NCBI GenBank assembly: GCA_964496575.1
Contig: CAZCAC010000015.1
Span: 37,924 to 101,923 of the forward strand
Reading direction: 5' to 3'
DNA from: CAZCAC01 sp964496575
GTDB lineage: Bacteria; Planctomycetota; UBA1135; GCA-002686595
DNA length: 64,000 nucleotides
In this document: positions 8,511-16,350 of the stretch, one piece after another
How positions within the stretch are numbered: position 1 is the stretch's first letter
How the letters are laid out: each line of letters starts with the position of its first letter
The notes under the pieces: generated by a model
Told to the model about the DNA's origin: nothing
The model's database searches: none
What the model saw: only the letters and a program-made list of their open reading frames with translations
Program-made: the position numbers and the translations under genes

Positions 8511-11174
8511 ATGATCCCCTTCCGCCCGTCCGCTGTTCTCCTGGCGGCTCTCTGTCTGTCCCTTCCCCTTCAGGCTCAGGACGAGACCGACGACCTGCTC
8601 CAGCAGATCGACGAGCTCACCGCGGCCCTCGACCGCCTGCGCGCGCAGATCGATCCCGTGACCACGGCGACCGATCCACTCGATCGCTTCGAGTGGTACG
8701 AGCAGCACCAGAAGATGAGGGATCACACGCCCTTCGATTTCCTCACCTGGCATCACGTCGGTCCCACCAACCTCTCCGGTCGGGTGGTCGACGTCGCGGT
8801 GGAGACTCCGCGCGGGAAGACGTACACGATCTACGCCGCCACCGCTTCGGGTGGCGTGTGGAAGACGGTCAACGAAGGAGTCGAGTGGAAGTCGATCTTC
8901 GACGACGCGCCGACGCAGTCGATCGGTGACATCGCCCTCGCGCCCTCCGACCAGCAGCAGGTGTGGGTCGGCACCGGCGAGGCGAACATCTTCCGCAGCT
9001 CGATGGCGGGGTGCGGGATCTACCGCTCCCTGGACGGCGGCGAGACGTGGGAGCACAGGGGGCTCGAGGCGACGCACACCATCGCCCGCATCGTGATCCA
9101 CCCCACGGACCCGAACACGCTCTGGGTTGCGGCCTCCGGACACGAGTGGACCGACAACGAAGAGCGCGGCGTGTTTCGCACGAAGGACGGCGGCGAGAGC
9201 TGGGAGAAGGTGCACTTCGTCAGCAAAGGCGCCGGCGCGATCGACCTGGTCATCGCACCCGACGATCCGAACACGCTCTACGCCGCGACCTGGGAGCGGC
9301 GGCGCAAGCGCTGGAACGACCCGCGCTGCGAGCCCGACCACACCGGCAGCAGCGTCTGGCGCACCAACGACGGTGGCGACAGCTGGACGGAGATCGTCGA
9401 GGGCCTCCCCGAGCCGCAGTTCCGCGGCCGGATCGGGATCGACGTCGCGAAGTCGGCGCCCGAGACGATCTACGCCTTCATCGACAACTACGAGGAACAG
9501 CCGAAGGACGAGGATGACGAGGACGAGACCGACTCCTACGGACGCGAGATCAAGGGGCGGATCAAGGCCTCGGAGGTCTACCGCTCCGATGATCGCGGCG
9601 ACAGCTGGAAGAAGGTGAGCAAGTCCGACGCCTACATGTCGAGGATCCCCTCGACCTACGGCTGGGTCTTCGGCCAGATGCGCGTCGACCCGAACGATCC
9701 GGACACGATCTACGTCATGGGTCTCTCGCTGAACGTCTCGAACGACTCCGGTGAGGAGTTCCGCCGCCTCGGCGGGATGCACGGCGACCACCACGCGCTG
9801 TGGATCGACCCGGAGAACTCCGACTACCTCGTCAACGGCAACGACGGCGGGGTGGTGGTCTCCTACGACGGCGGGGAGAAGTGGCGGCGCTTCCTCGACA
9901 ACCTCCCCGCCGTGCAGTTCTACAACGTCGGCTACGACATGGCCGAGCCGTTCAACGTCTACGGCTCGATCCAGGACCACGGCAGCTGCAAGGGCGAGGT
10001 GGCGACCTCGCGAATCCGCTACCGGAAGACCAGTGACGACTCGGGACGGCGCCGCGGGCGGCGCACCAGCTCGCGGGTCGCCAAGGAGTGGGACAACACC
10101 TCCGGCGGCGAGGCGAGCTATCACGCGATCGACCCGTCCAACCCCGACACCCTGTACTCCGCCGGCTTCTACGGCGCGATCGGCCGCACCGACCAGGCGA
10201 CCGGCAAGCGGGCGAGGCTGAAGCTGGAGACCGGGAACGAGGACGAGGAGGTGCGCGGCCAGTGGCTGGCGCCCTTCATCATCTCGCCGCACAACCCGCG
10301 GATCATCTACCACGGGATGAATCGGCTCTTCCGCTCGATGGACCGCGGCGAGAACTTCTCGCCGATCAGCCCCGACCTGACCCGCAACGACCCCGACGAG
10401 CTGGGGGACATCCCCTTCCAGACGATCACCACCATCTCCGAGTCGCCGTTCGAGTTCGGCCGGATCTTCGTCGGCACCGACGACGGGCGGCTGCACGTCA
10501 CCTTCGACAGCGGTAGGAACTGGGAGCGGATCGACGGTGGGCTGAAGGCGGACCGGTGGATGAGCCGCGTCGTCGCCTCGCAGTGGACCGACGGCGTCGT
10601 CTACGTCGCGCAGAACGGCAAGCGCTGGGACGACCTCGACTCCTACCTCTGGAAGTCGGAGGACAACGGCGCGACGTGGCGGGACATCTCGGCCGGGATC
10701 CCCGGCGCGCCGGTCAACGTGGTCAAGGAGGACCCGAAGAACGCCGACGTGCTCTACTGCGGTACCGACCTCGGCGCCTACGTCAGCCTCGACGCGGGCG
10801 AGACCTGGAACGTGCTCGGCGAGGGCCTGCCGGTGACCTACGTCCACGACCTGATCGTGCACCCGCGCGACGACATCCTGGTGGTCGCGACCCACGGCCG
10901 CGGGATGTGGGCGATCGACGCCCAGCCGATCCAGGACGAGGAGCTCCGCGAGGAGTGCTTCGAGGAGCGGAAGAAGGCGAAGAAGAAGGAGCGCAAGGAG
11001 CGCGAGAAGGCCGAGGCGGAAGAGATCGAGGAAGAGAAGGAGATCGAGGAGGCCTCCGAGGTAGAGTCGGAGACCGAGGAGACCGAGGCCGGAGCGGAAG
11101 GTGCGGAGAAGAGTGAAGAGAACGACGAGCAGAAGGGAGAAGGTGACGAGGGTGCGGCCCTCGCCCGGGTCTAG
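8511..11174 (+). CDS. secreted BNR/sortilin-type beta-propeller protein
   Basis: 887-aa exported protein. A signal peptide (MIPFRPSAVLLAALCLSLPLQA) is followed by a short coiled region and then many BNR/Asp-box repeats typical of VPS10/sialidase-like propellers: SLDGGETWEHRG, TKDGGESWEKV, TNDGGDSWTEI, SDDRGDSWKKV, SMDRGENFSPI, SEDNGATWRDI, LDAGETWNVLG. There is no visible catalytic signature, so a binding or scaffold role, or a propeller-type hydrolase role, are both open. The last 75 residues are a highly charged tail (KKAKKKERKEREKAEAEE then Glu-rich), different in composition from the propeller. The ankyrin lipoprotein gene starts inside its 3' end. Confidence 0.88.
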   Translation: MIPFRPSAVLLAALCLSLPLQAQDETDDLLQQIDELTAALDRLRAQIDPVTTATDPLDRFEWYEQHQKMRDHTPFDFLTWHHVGPTNLSGRVVDVAVETPRGKTYTIYAATASGGVWKTVNEGVEWKSIFDDAPTQSIGDIALAPSDQQQVWVGTGEANIFRSSMAGCGIYRSLDGGETWEHRGLEATHTIARIVIHPTDPNTLWVAASGHEWTDNEERGVFRTKDGGESWEKVHFVSKGAGAIDLVIAPDDPNTLYAATWERRRKRWNDPRCEPDHTGSSVWRTNDGGDSWTEIVEGLPEPQFRGRIGIDVAKSAPETIYAFIDNYEEQPKDEDDEDETDSYGREIKGRIKASEVYRSDDRGDSWKKVSKSDAYMSRIPSTYGWVFGQMRVDPNDPDTIYVMGLSLNVSNDSGEEFRRLGGMHGDHHALWIDPENSDYLVNGNDGGVVVSYDGGEKWRRFLDNLPAVQFYNVGYDMAEPFNVYGSIQDHGSCKGEVATSRIRYRKTSDDSGRRRGRRTSSRVAKEWDNTSGGEASYHAIDPSNPDTLYSAGFYGAIGRTDQATGKRARLKLETGNEDEEVRGQWLAPFIISPHNPRIIYHGMNRLFRSMDRGENFSPISPDLTRNDPDELGDIPFQTITTISESPFEFGRIFVGTDDGRLHVTFDSGRNWERIDGGLKADRWMSRVVASQWTDGVVYVAQNGKRWDDLDSYLWKSEDNGATWRDISAGIPGAPVNVVKEDPKNADVLYCGTDLGAYVSLDAGETWNVLGEGLPVTYVHDLIVHPRDDILVVATHGRGMWAIDAQPIQDEELREECFEERKKAKKKERKEREKAEAEEIEEEKEIEEASEVESETEETEAGAEGAEKSEENDEQKGEGDEGAALARV

Positions 11175-11766
11175 CGCGTTTCTCCTCACGATCCTCCTGG
11201 CCGCGGGGTGCGGCTCGTCCAGCTCGGACGCCACGTCCCCCGCGGACCCCGGTCCAGGGACCGAGGAGCCGCCGGCGGAGGAAGTGAAGCCGGCCTCTCC
11301 GCTGCTGCTCTTCGAGGCCGCCGATCGCGGCGACGCCGAGCGGCTGGCGGAGATCCTGGCCACCGGCACGAACGTCGACGCCACCAACCCCGAGGAGCGC
11401 ACGGCGCTGATGCTCGCCTCCTTCCACGGCCACGAGGAGTGCGTCCGGGTCCTCCTGGAGAATGGCGCGCGCACCGACCTGCGCGACTTCGTGGCCCGGT
11501 CCGCGCTGATGTTCGCCGCCAGCGGTCCGTTCCCGGGCACGGTGCAGCGCCTGCTCGACGCCGGCGCGGAGGTCGACGCGGTCGAGGCGGAGGAGGGCTT
11601 CACCGCCCTGATGTACGCGGCCGCGGAGGGACACCTGGAGGTGGTCCGGATCCTGCTCGCCGGAGGGGCGAATCGGGATCTGCGGGACATGGACGGGGAC
11701 GTCGCCCGCGATTTCGCCGTGCGGAGCCGGCACCCCGAGGTGGCCCGGCTACTCGCCGGGGACTGA
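11152..11766 (+). CDS. ankyrin-repeat lipoprotein
   Basis: 204-aa protein with a lipobox-type signal (FLLTILLAAGC) followed by a Ser/Pro/Glu-rich linker and about four ankyrin repeats (EERTALMLASFHGHEECVRVL, ARSALMFAASG, GFTALMYAAAEGHLEVVRILL, ending HPEVARLLAGD). Expected to be lipid-anchored outside the cytoplasmic membrane and to bind a protein partner. I chose GTG 11152, 8 nt after AAGG; GTG 11143 is possible. It overlaps the end of the BNR-propeller gene by 23 nt in another frame, so the two are probably co-expressed. Confidence 0.8.
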   Translation: MRPSPGSSAFLLTILLAAGCGSSSSDATSPADPGPGTEEPPAEEVKPASPLLLFEAADRGDAERLAEILATGTNVDATNPEERTALMLASFHGHEECVRVLLENGARTDLRDFVARSALMFAASGPFPGTVQRLLDAGAEVDAVEAEEGFTALMYAAAEGHLEVVRILLAGGANRDLRDMDGDVARDFAVRSRHPEVARLLAGD

Positions 11767-11803
11767 TCGGGGAAGGCCCTTCTCGCCATCCCGGGGAATC
11801 CCG

Positions 11804-11809
11804 TACACT
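11804..11809 (+). promoter_or_regulatory. -10-like element TACACT
   Basis: CCGTACACTGCG lies 53 nt before the ATG at 11863 in the gap after the ankyrin gene. It is typical of the -10-like boxes in this window; no convincing -35. Confidence 0.35.
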
Positions 11810-11862
11810 GCGCCCCTCTCCAACCGGTCGTCGCGACCCCGTGCTGCCAGAAGGAGGCGATC

Positions 11863-12132
11863 ATGCCGACCATCAACAACCTGACACGAAAGGCTCTCAG
11901 CGTCCCATTGCCCGGCGGGAAGAAGCTCTTCCTCGGCCCGGGAAAGAGCGGCCAGGTCACGGCCAAGGCCACCGAGCACCCGCCGCTCCTGGCGCTCGTC
12001 GAGGCGGGCGAGCTGGAGGTGGTCGGCGGCGTCGACAAGGGCGCCGAGGGCTCCGGGGCCGCCAAGAAGAGCATGACCCCCGGCCGTGGGCCGAGCGGCA
12101 CCGGGGGGGTGCGGCATACCGGGGATCGGTAG
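11863..12132 (+). CDS. small conserved hypothetical protein (89 aa)
   Basis: Short basic protein beginning MPTINNLTRKALSVPLPGG, with a compact N-terminal half (LFLGPGKSGQVTAKATEHPPLLALVEAGELEVVGG) and a Gly/Ser/Lys-rich, probably disordered tail. The strong ribosome binding site AAGGAGG ends 6 nt before the ATG. I do not recognise a function. The gene has its own upstream -10-like box and converges with the large gene ending at 12156. Confidence 0.7.
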   Translation: MPTINNLTRKALSVPLPGGKKLFLGPGKSGQVTAKATEHPPLLALVEAGELEVVGGVDKGAEGSGAAKKSMTPGRGPSGTGGVRHTGDR

Positions 12133-12155
12133 GGCGCAGAGGAAGTGGAGATCGC

Positions 12156-15100
12156 CTACCGCGGCACGTACTGCTCCACCGACTTCTTCCACCACCGCTG
12201 CCAGCGCTTGAGCCCGGTCGCGCGGTCGCCCGCCCCGGCCGCCGGGTCGTAGGCGAAGTGCTTGCGGGTCAGCGCGCGCAGGAGGGACACGGCGCGCTTG
12301 CGCACCTCGAGTTCGGGGTCCTCGAGCTGGAGCACCAGTAGCGGGATCAGCGCCGACTCCCGGTACTCGTCGATGGCGCCGCGCACCTCGCGCGCCAGGC
12401 GCGGGTCGCGGTCGACCAGCGCGATCAGCGGCTCGATCAACCCGTGGCGCTCGAGTGGCTCGAGGCCGTCGAGCACGGCCAGAAGACCCGCCTCGTCGCC
12501 GGGCAGGGCGCGCTCGACCAGCACCGCGAGCCCCGAGCGGCGGGAGAGGCGGAGCAGCGCCTTCTCCAGCTCGCCCTTCACCCAGCCGTCCCGCTCGACC
12601 TCCAGGCGCGCGCCGATCGACTTCGTCGCCGCGGGATCGGCCAGGCGCGCCAGCGCGCGCGCGCAGAAGACGCGGACGTTGCGATTGCCGTGAGTCAGGT
12701 AACCCTGGAGCACGTCGAGGCTCGAGCGTGAGGTGAGCCGCGGCAGCGCGCCGAGCAGCGCCTCGACGATGGCGCCGTCAGGATCGGCGAGCAGCTCGAG
12801 CAGCGCCGCCTCGTGTCGTGGCGCGGCGACGTCGGCGAGCATCGTCGCCAGCCGCCGTCGGTACTCGACCGGCTCGGACCGCTCCCGCAGGATCTTCAGG
12901 AGGATCGGGACCATCGAGGGTCCGAACTTGTCGACCAGCTTGCGCGAGGCGATCCGCCGCCGGTGCGCGTCCGGCTCGTCGCGGAGCGCGGCGAGGTAGG
13001 GCTCGATCTCCGAGGCGATGTCGCCGGTGTAGGGGTGGATCCGCTGCTTCGGCGCGCGGTCGTAGCGGTAGTAGGTGGTCAGCATCAGGACGCCGAGGGC
13101 CGTCTGGTAGATGCGCCCGCCGCTCCCCGAGTGATCCCCGCGCGGCGGCCAGCTCCCGAGGAAGGCCGAGGAGGCCCGCGACTCCTGCTGCTCGAGCAGC
13201 GTGTCGACCAGGGCCGCGTTCCACTTCTTCCAGTACGGCTCGCCGAGCTGGAACAGGCAGAGCGTGGCGTAGTACCAGTAGTAGAAGTCGACCTTGTTGC
13301 TCGCCGGGAGGTCCTCGATCAGCCGCCAGGCGGGCAGCTTCAACCGCGGCGACTCGTGCGCGACGCCCAGGAACAGGCGTCCGGTCATCGCCACCGCGGT
13401 CAGCCGGTTGAGGTTGGTCGCCCGGTCGAACGGCTCGAGGTAGCCGGTATGGTAGTAGGGGCGCTGGGTGACCGTGTCGAGGAAGCGCAGCGCGCCGCGG
13501 AAGCTGGAGACGTCGAGCTCCGCCTTGTACGCGGAGTTCAGGGCGAGGATCACCCAGCCGGTGACCGACGAGTCGCCGCGCTCGTTGGCCTCGTAGCGCC
13601 AGCCGCCGGAGCGCTGGTGCTGGGCGTAGACCAGGTAGTCGACCGCCAGCTGCGCACAGACCCCCAGCTGCGGGTCGTTGGAGAAGGAGTACAGCTCGCA
13701 CAGCGCCTGGGTGGCGATGGCGTGGTTGTACATGTAGTGGCTCGAGGTGGTCTCGTAGCGGCCGTAATCGAGGATGTGAGCCATCAGGAAGTTCGCGCCC
13801 CGCTGCACGACTTCGCGGTACTTCCCCTGCTCGGTGGTGTAGCCGGCGCTGCAGAAGGCGAGCAGCGAGAGCCCGGTCATCGAGGTCTCCCACTCCGCGT
13901 TGCCGCGCCCCGGGTTTCCGTCGCTCGGGTCGAACGCGAGGGAGAAGGAGCGCGCGCGCCAGGCGCCGTCGTCGTCCTGGATCATCGCCAGGAAGGCGAG
14001 GCCCTGTTCGACCGCCTCCTCGGTCTCGTTGCCGCCGCCGCCGCGCCTGGCCATCTTGAGCCGCTCGCGAGGCGTCAGCGCCTTGCGCGGAGAGCGCATG
14101 CTGGGGCCGTCGCCGACCCGGTCCACGACGCGAGGCGGCTCGGGGGCCGTGGCGTCCGGCTCGGCGCGGTAGCGCCACTGCGCCTCGTCTTCCCAGTGTC
14201 GCGTGACGGCGAGCGCGACCTTCGCACGCTTGCCCGCGCCCGCGCCGGGGACGAAGGTGAACTCCTCCTGCAGGTACGGCTCGAGCAGCTTCCACGCCTC
14301 CTCGCGCAGGGGTGCGGTGTGAGCGTAGCGCAGCGACTCGATCAGGCTCGCGACGGCGGCGATCTGGATCGCGCGCCAGGAGACGTGGAGGTCGGCTTCG
14401 ACGATCAGCTTCAGCAGCGCCGGAAACTGGCCGTGTCGCTCGTGGTACGGCTGCCGCGCCGCGGCGAAGGCGACCCGCGCGAGACCCGGCAGCGCGTCGG
14501 GAAGCTCGGCTTCCAGCTTCCCGCGCAGCTTCTTCGGCAGGCCCCTGGCGCGGCCCATCCCGGCGAGGTGGGCCTCGAGCAGCTCGTCGAGGCGCTGCCG
14601 CTCGGCCGGGGGCAGGTCGCGGTGCAGCGAACGCCACGTCGCGTCGTTCCCGCCGCAGACCATCGTCCACATCGAGTGGCCGTTCACCGCACCGACGCCG
14701 AGCTGCGGCCCGCCGCTGACCAGGTTGCGGTGGTGCCCCGGCGAGTGGTACCACCCCTCGAAGGCGCCGCGCCCGTCGACGCCGCCCGCGAGGCAGTTCT
14801 CGCCGACGCCGCCGCTGAAGCCTTCCAGCCGCGCGCGGTCGCTCGGCCCGCGGTTCCGCGCGATCGGCGAGATGTGGCCGAAGTAGCCGAGGTCGACCAT
14901 CTCCTGGCTGTGCTTGCGCGAGCAGACGTCGAGGCGCTCCTCGATCTCGAAGGGGCGCAGGCCGAGGACGCGGCGGTAGCGGTTGAGGACCTCGACGAAC
15001 TGGAGCTCGGTCGCATCCAGGCTGTGGACGACGCGGTCGTTGTACTCTTCGATCGCCCGGCAGATCACCTCCTCGAGGAGCAGCCGCTCCCACGGCGTGA

Positions 15101-16334
15101 GCTTCTCGCGGTGCTGGAGCAGCTCGGCGGCGCGCGTGAAGGTGTCGATCGTCTGCCCGGCGCGGAACTTGACCAGCAGCCAGAGCACGTCCTCCAGCCC
15201 GGACTGCTCGCGCCCCGGCAGGAGGTGCACGGTGGTCACCGTGCTGCCCTTCATCGGTCGGATCCCCTCGGCGGGAAGTCGCGGCAGCCCGGCGGTGGCG
15301 AAGTAGCGATCGACCGCGGCGAGCGCGCCCTCGCGGCGCTGCAGCCGCTGGTCCAGCTCCCACGCCTCCTGCGGTGTGGTCCGCTCGAAGCGTGCGAAGT
15401 CCCGCTCGACGAGCTTCTCGAACGCCGCGTACATCGACTCGAGGCGCTGGCGGTAGGCGTCCACCTCGGGCTGCTGCGGCTTCTCGTAGCGGGCGATCAG
15501 CTGCAGCGCTAGTCTGCGCTCCGGCGCGATCTCCGCGTACGCGGCGAGCAGCTCCTCGCGCAGCTGCGGCTGGCGGACGTACGACTGGATCCAGCGGCGG
15601 ACCTCCTCATACTCGCCGTCGAGCGACTTGCGCACCAGCCGGCAGCTCTCGCGCAGCCGGGCCTCGCCGACTCCGGGGCCGAGCTCCTCGAAGCGCTCGT
15701 GGTTGGACTCGTCGGAGCTCGGCGCGAAGGGGACCAGGCGCTCGCGTGACTCGATCGTCGCCAGGGCCTCGAGCGCCTCGTCGAGCGCCCGGGCGGAGTC
15801 GCGCTCGGCGAGGGGGAGCCAGAGGCCGCGGTAGCGGACGTACCCGCCCTTCGGCACCTCCTCGCCGCGCGCTTCGGCGAGGAGTCGGTTGGTCTCGGCG
15901 GCGAGATCGGCGTCGCCGTCGCGCGCCACGCCGAGCGCTTCCTCGGCGATGTCGTTCGCGCCCTGGAGGAACGCGAAGCGCGCGAGGGTCAGCGCCTCCA
16001 TCGGCGTCTTCTCCAGCGCGGCCAGCTTGCGGAGCAGGGGCTTCGGTTTCGCCGTGGCGAGCTCCTCGAGGGGCACGGCGCGCGCGAGGAGCTGCGCCTC
16101 GAGGCGGACGATGGCGAGGTCCGCTCCGAGCACGACGCGCGTCGCCTCGTCGCTCTCGGCCTCCAGCTGTGAGGTGAGCTCGGTGAGCAGCGCCTGGTGC
16201 TGGAGGGCCTTGCGGCGCGCTTCCAGCTCCAGCGATCCCGGTGGCAGCGCTTGCGCGAGGAGGACAGGGAGGCAGGCGACGAACACGACGCTTCGGAGGA
16301 TCGAACTCCGGAGGAAGGGGATCACTCTAGGCAC
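12156..16334 (-). CDS. giant secreted protein: CAP domain + terpene-cyclase-like helical toroid + HEAT repeats
   Basis: 1392-aa exported protein. Visible regions: a signal peptide (FVACLPVLLAQA); a helical N-terminal region; a CAP/SCP-PR1 domain at about 438-560 (EVLNRYRRVLGLRPFEI, CSRKHSQEMVDLGYFGHISP, GENCLAGG, GWYHSPGHHRNL); a prenyltransferase/squalene-cyclase-like repeat region at about 775-1085 (GLAFLAMIQDDDGAWR, NHAIATQALCELYSFS, GGWRYEANERGDSSVTGW); and HEAT-like repeats at about 1115-1355. The DxDD acid motif of true cyclases is not evident, so the toroid is probably a binding module. CAP domains are known in secreted proteins of varied activity. The role of this fusion is unknown. 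Starts at GTG 16334, only 14 bp from the divergent gene. Confidence 0.85.
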   Translation of the reverse strand: MPRVIPFLRSSILRSVVFVACLPVLLAQALPPGSLELEARRKALQHQALLTELTSQLEAESDEATRVVLGADLAIVRLEAQLLARAVPLEELATAKPKPLLRKLAALEKTPMEALTLARFAFLQGANDIAEEALGVARDGDADLAAETNRLLAEARGEEVPKGGYVRYRGLWLPLAERDSARALDEALEALATIESRERLVPFAPSSDESNHERFEELGPGVGEARLRESCRLVRKSLDGEYEEVRRWIQSYVRQPQLREELLAAYAEIAPERRLALQLIARYEKPQQPEVDAYRQRLESMYAAFEKLVERDFARFERTTPQEAWELDQRLQRREGALAAVDRYFATAGLPRLPAEGIRPMKGSTVTTVHLLPGREQSGLEDVLWLLVKFRAGQTIDTFTRAAELLQHREKLTPWERLLLEEVICRAIEEYNDRVVHSLDATELQFVEVLNRYRRVLGLRPFEIEERLDVCSRKHSQEMVDLGYFGHISPIARNRGPSDRARLEGFSGGVGENCLAGGVDGRGAFEGWYHSPGHHRNLVSGGPQLGVGAVNGHSMWTMVCGGNDATWRSLHRDLPPAERQRLDELLEAHLAGMGRARGLPKKLRGKLEAELPDALPGLARVAFAAARQPYHERHGQFPALLKLIVEADLHVSWRAIQIAAVASLIESLRYAHTAPLREEAWKLLEPYLQEEFTFVPGAGAGKRAKVALAVTRHWEDEAQWRYRAEPDATAPEPPRVVDRVGDGPSMRSPRKALTPRERLKMARRGGGGNETEEAVEQGLAFLAMIQDDDGAWRARSFSLAFDPSDGNPGRGNAEWETSMTGLSLLAFCSAGYTTEQGKYREVVQRGANFLMAHILDYGRYETTSSHYMYNHAIATQALCELYSFSNDPQLGVCAQLAVDYLVYAQHQRSGGWRYEANERGDSSVTGWVILALNSAYKAELDVSSFRGALRFLDTVTQRPYYHTGYLEPFDRATNLNRLTAVAMTGRLFLGVAHESPRLKLPAWRLIEDLPASNKVDFYYWYYATLCLFQLGEPYWKKWNAALVDTLLEQQESRASSAFLGSWPPRGDHSGSGGRIYQTALGVLMLTTYYRYDRAPKQRIHPYTGDIASEIEPYLAALRDEPDAHRRRIASRKLVDKFGPSMVPILLKILRERSEPVEYRRRLATMLADVAAPRHEAALLELLADPDGAIVEALLGALPRLTSRSSLDVLQGYLTHGNRNVRVFCARALARLADPAATKSIGARLEVERDGWVKGELEKALLRLSRRSGLAVLVERALPGDEAGLLAVLDGLEPLERHGLIEPLIALVDRDPRLAREVRGAIDEYRESALIPLLVLQLEDPELEVRKRAVSLLRALTRKHFAYDPAAGAGDRATGLKRWQRWWKKSVEQYVPR

Positions 16335-16341
16335 GGTCTGG

Positions 16342-16350
16342 ATAGTCTAT
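16342..16350. promoter_or_regulatory. palindrome ATAGTCTAT between divergent genes
   Basis: The 9-bp palindrome ATAG-T-CTAT spans the 14-bp gap between the CAP-fusion gene (-) and the C25-like gene (+). It touches the ATG at 16349. It could supply AT-rich -10-like sequence in both directions (GATAGT on +, TAGACT on -) or be an operator. Confidence 0.35.

Noticed and set aside
8469..12101. 1210-codon minus-strand frame opposite the BNR propeller
   Set aside because: Low-complexity antisense shadow; the plus strand has a signal peptide, Asp-box repeats and ribosome binding sites.
12156..16334. Calling the large protein a squalene-hopene cyclase
   Set aside because: The toroid-like repeats are present, but no DxDD acid motif or QxxDGSW series is clear and the protein is exported with a CAP domain.
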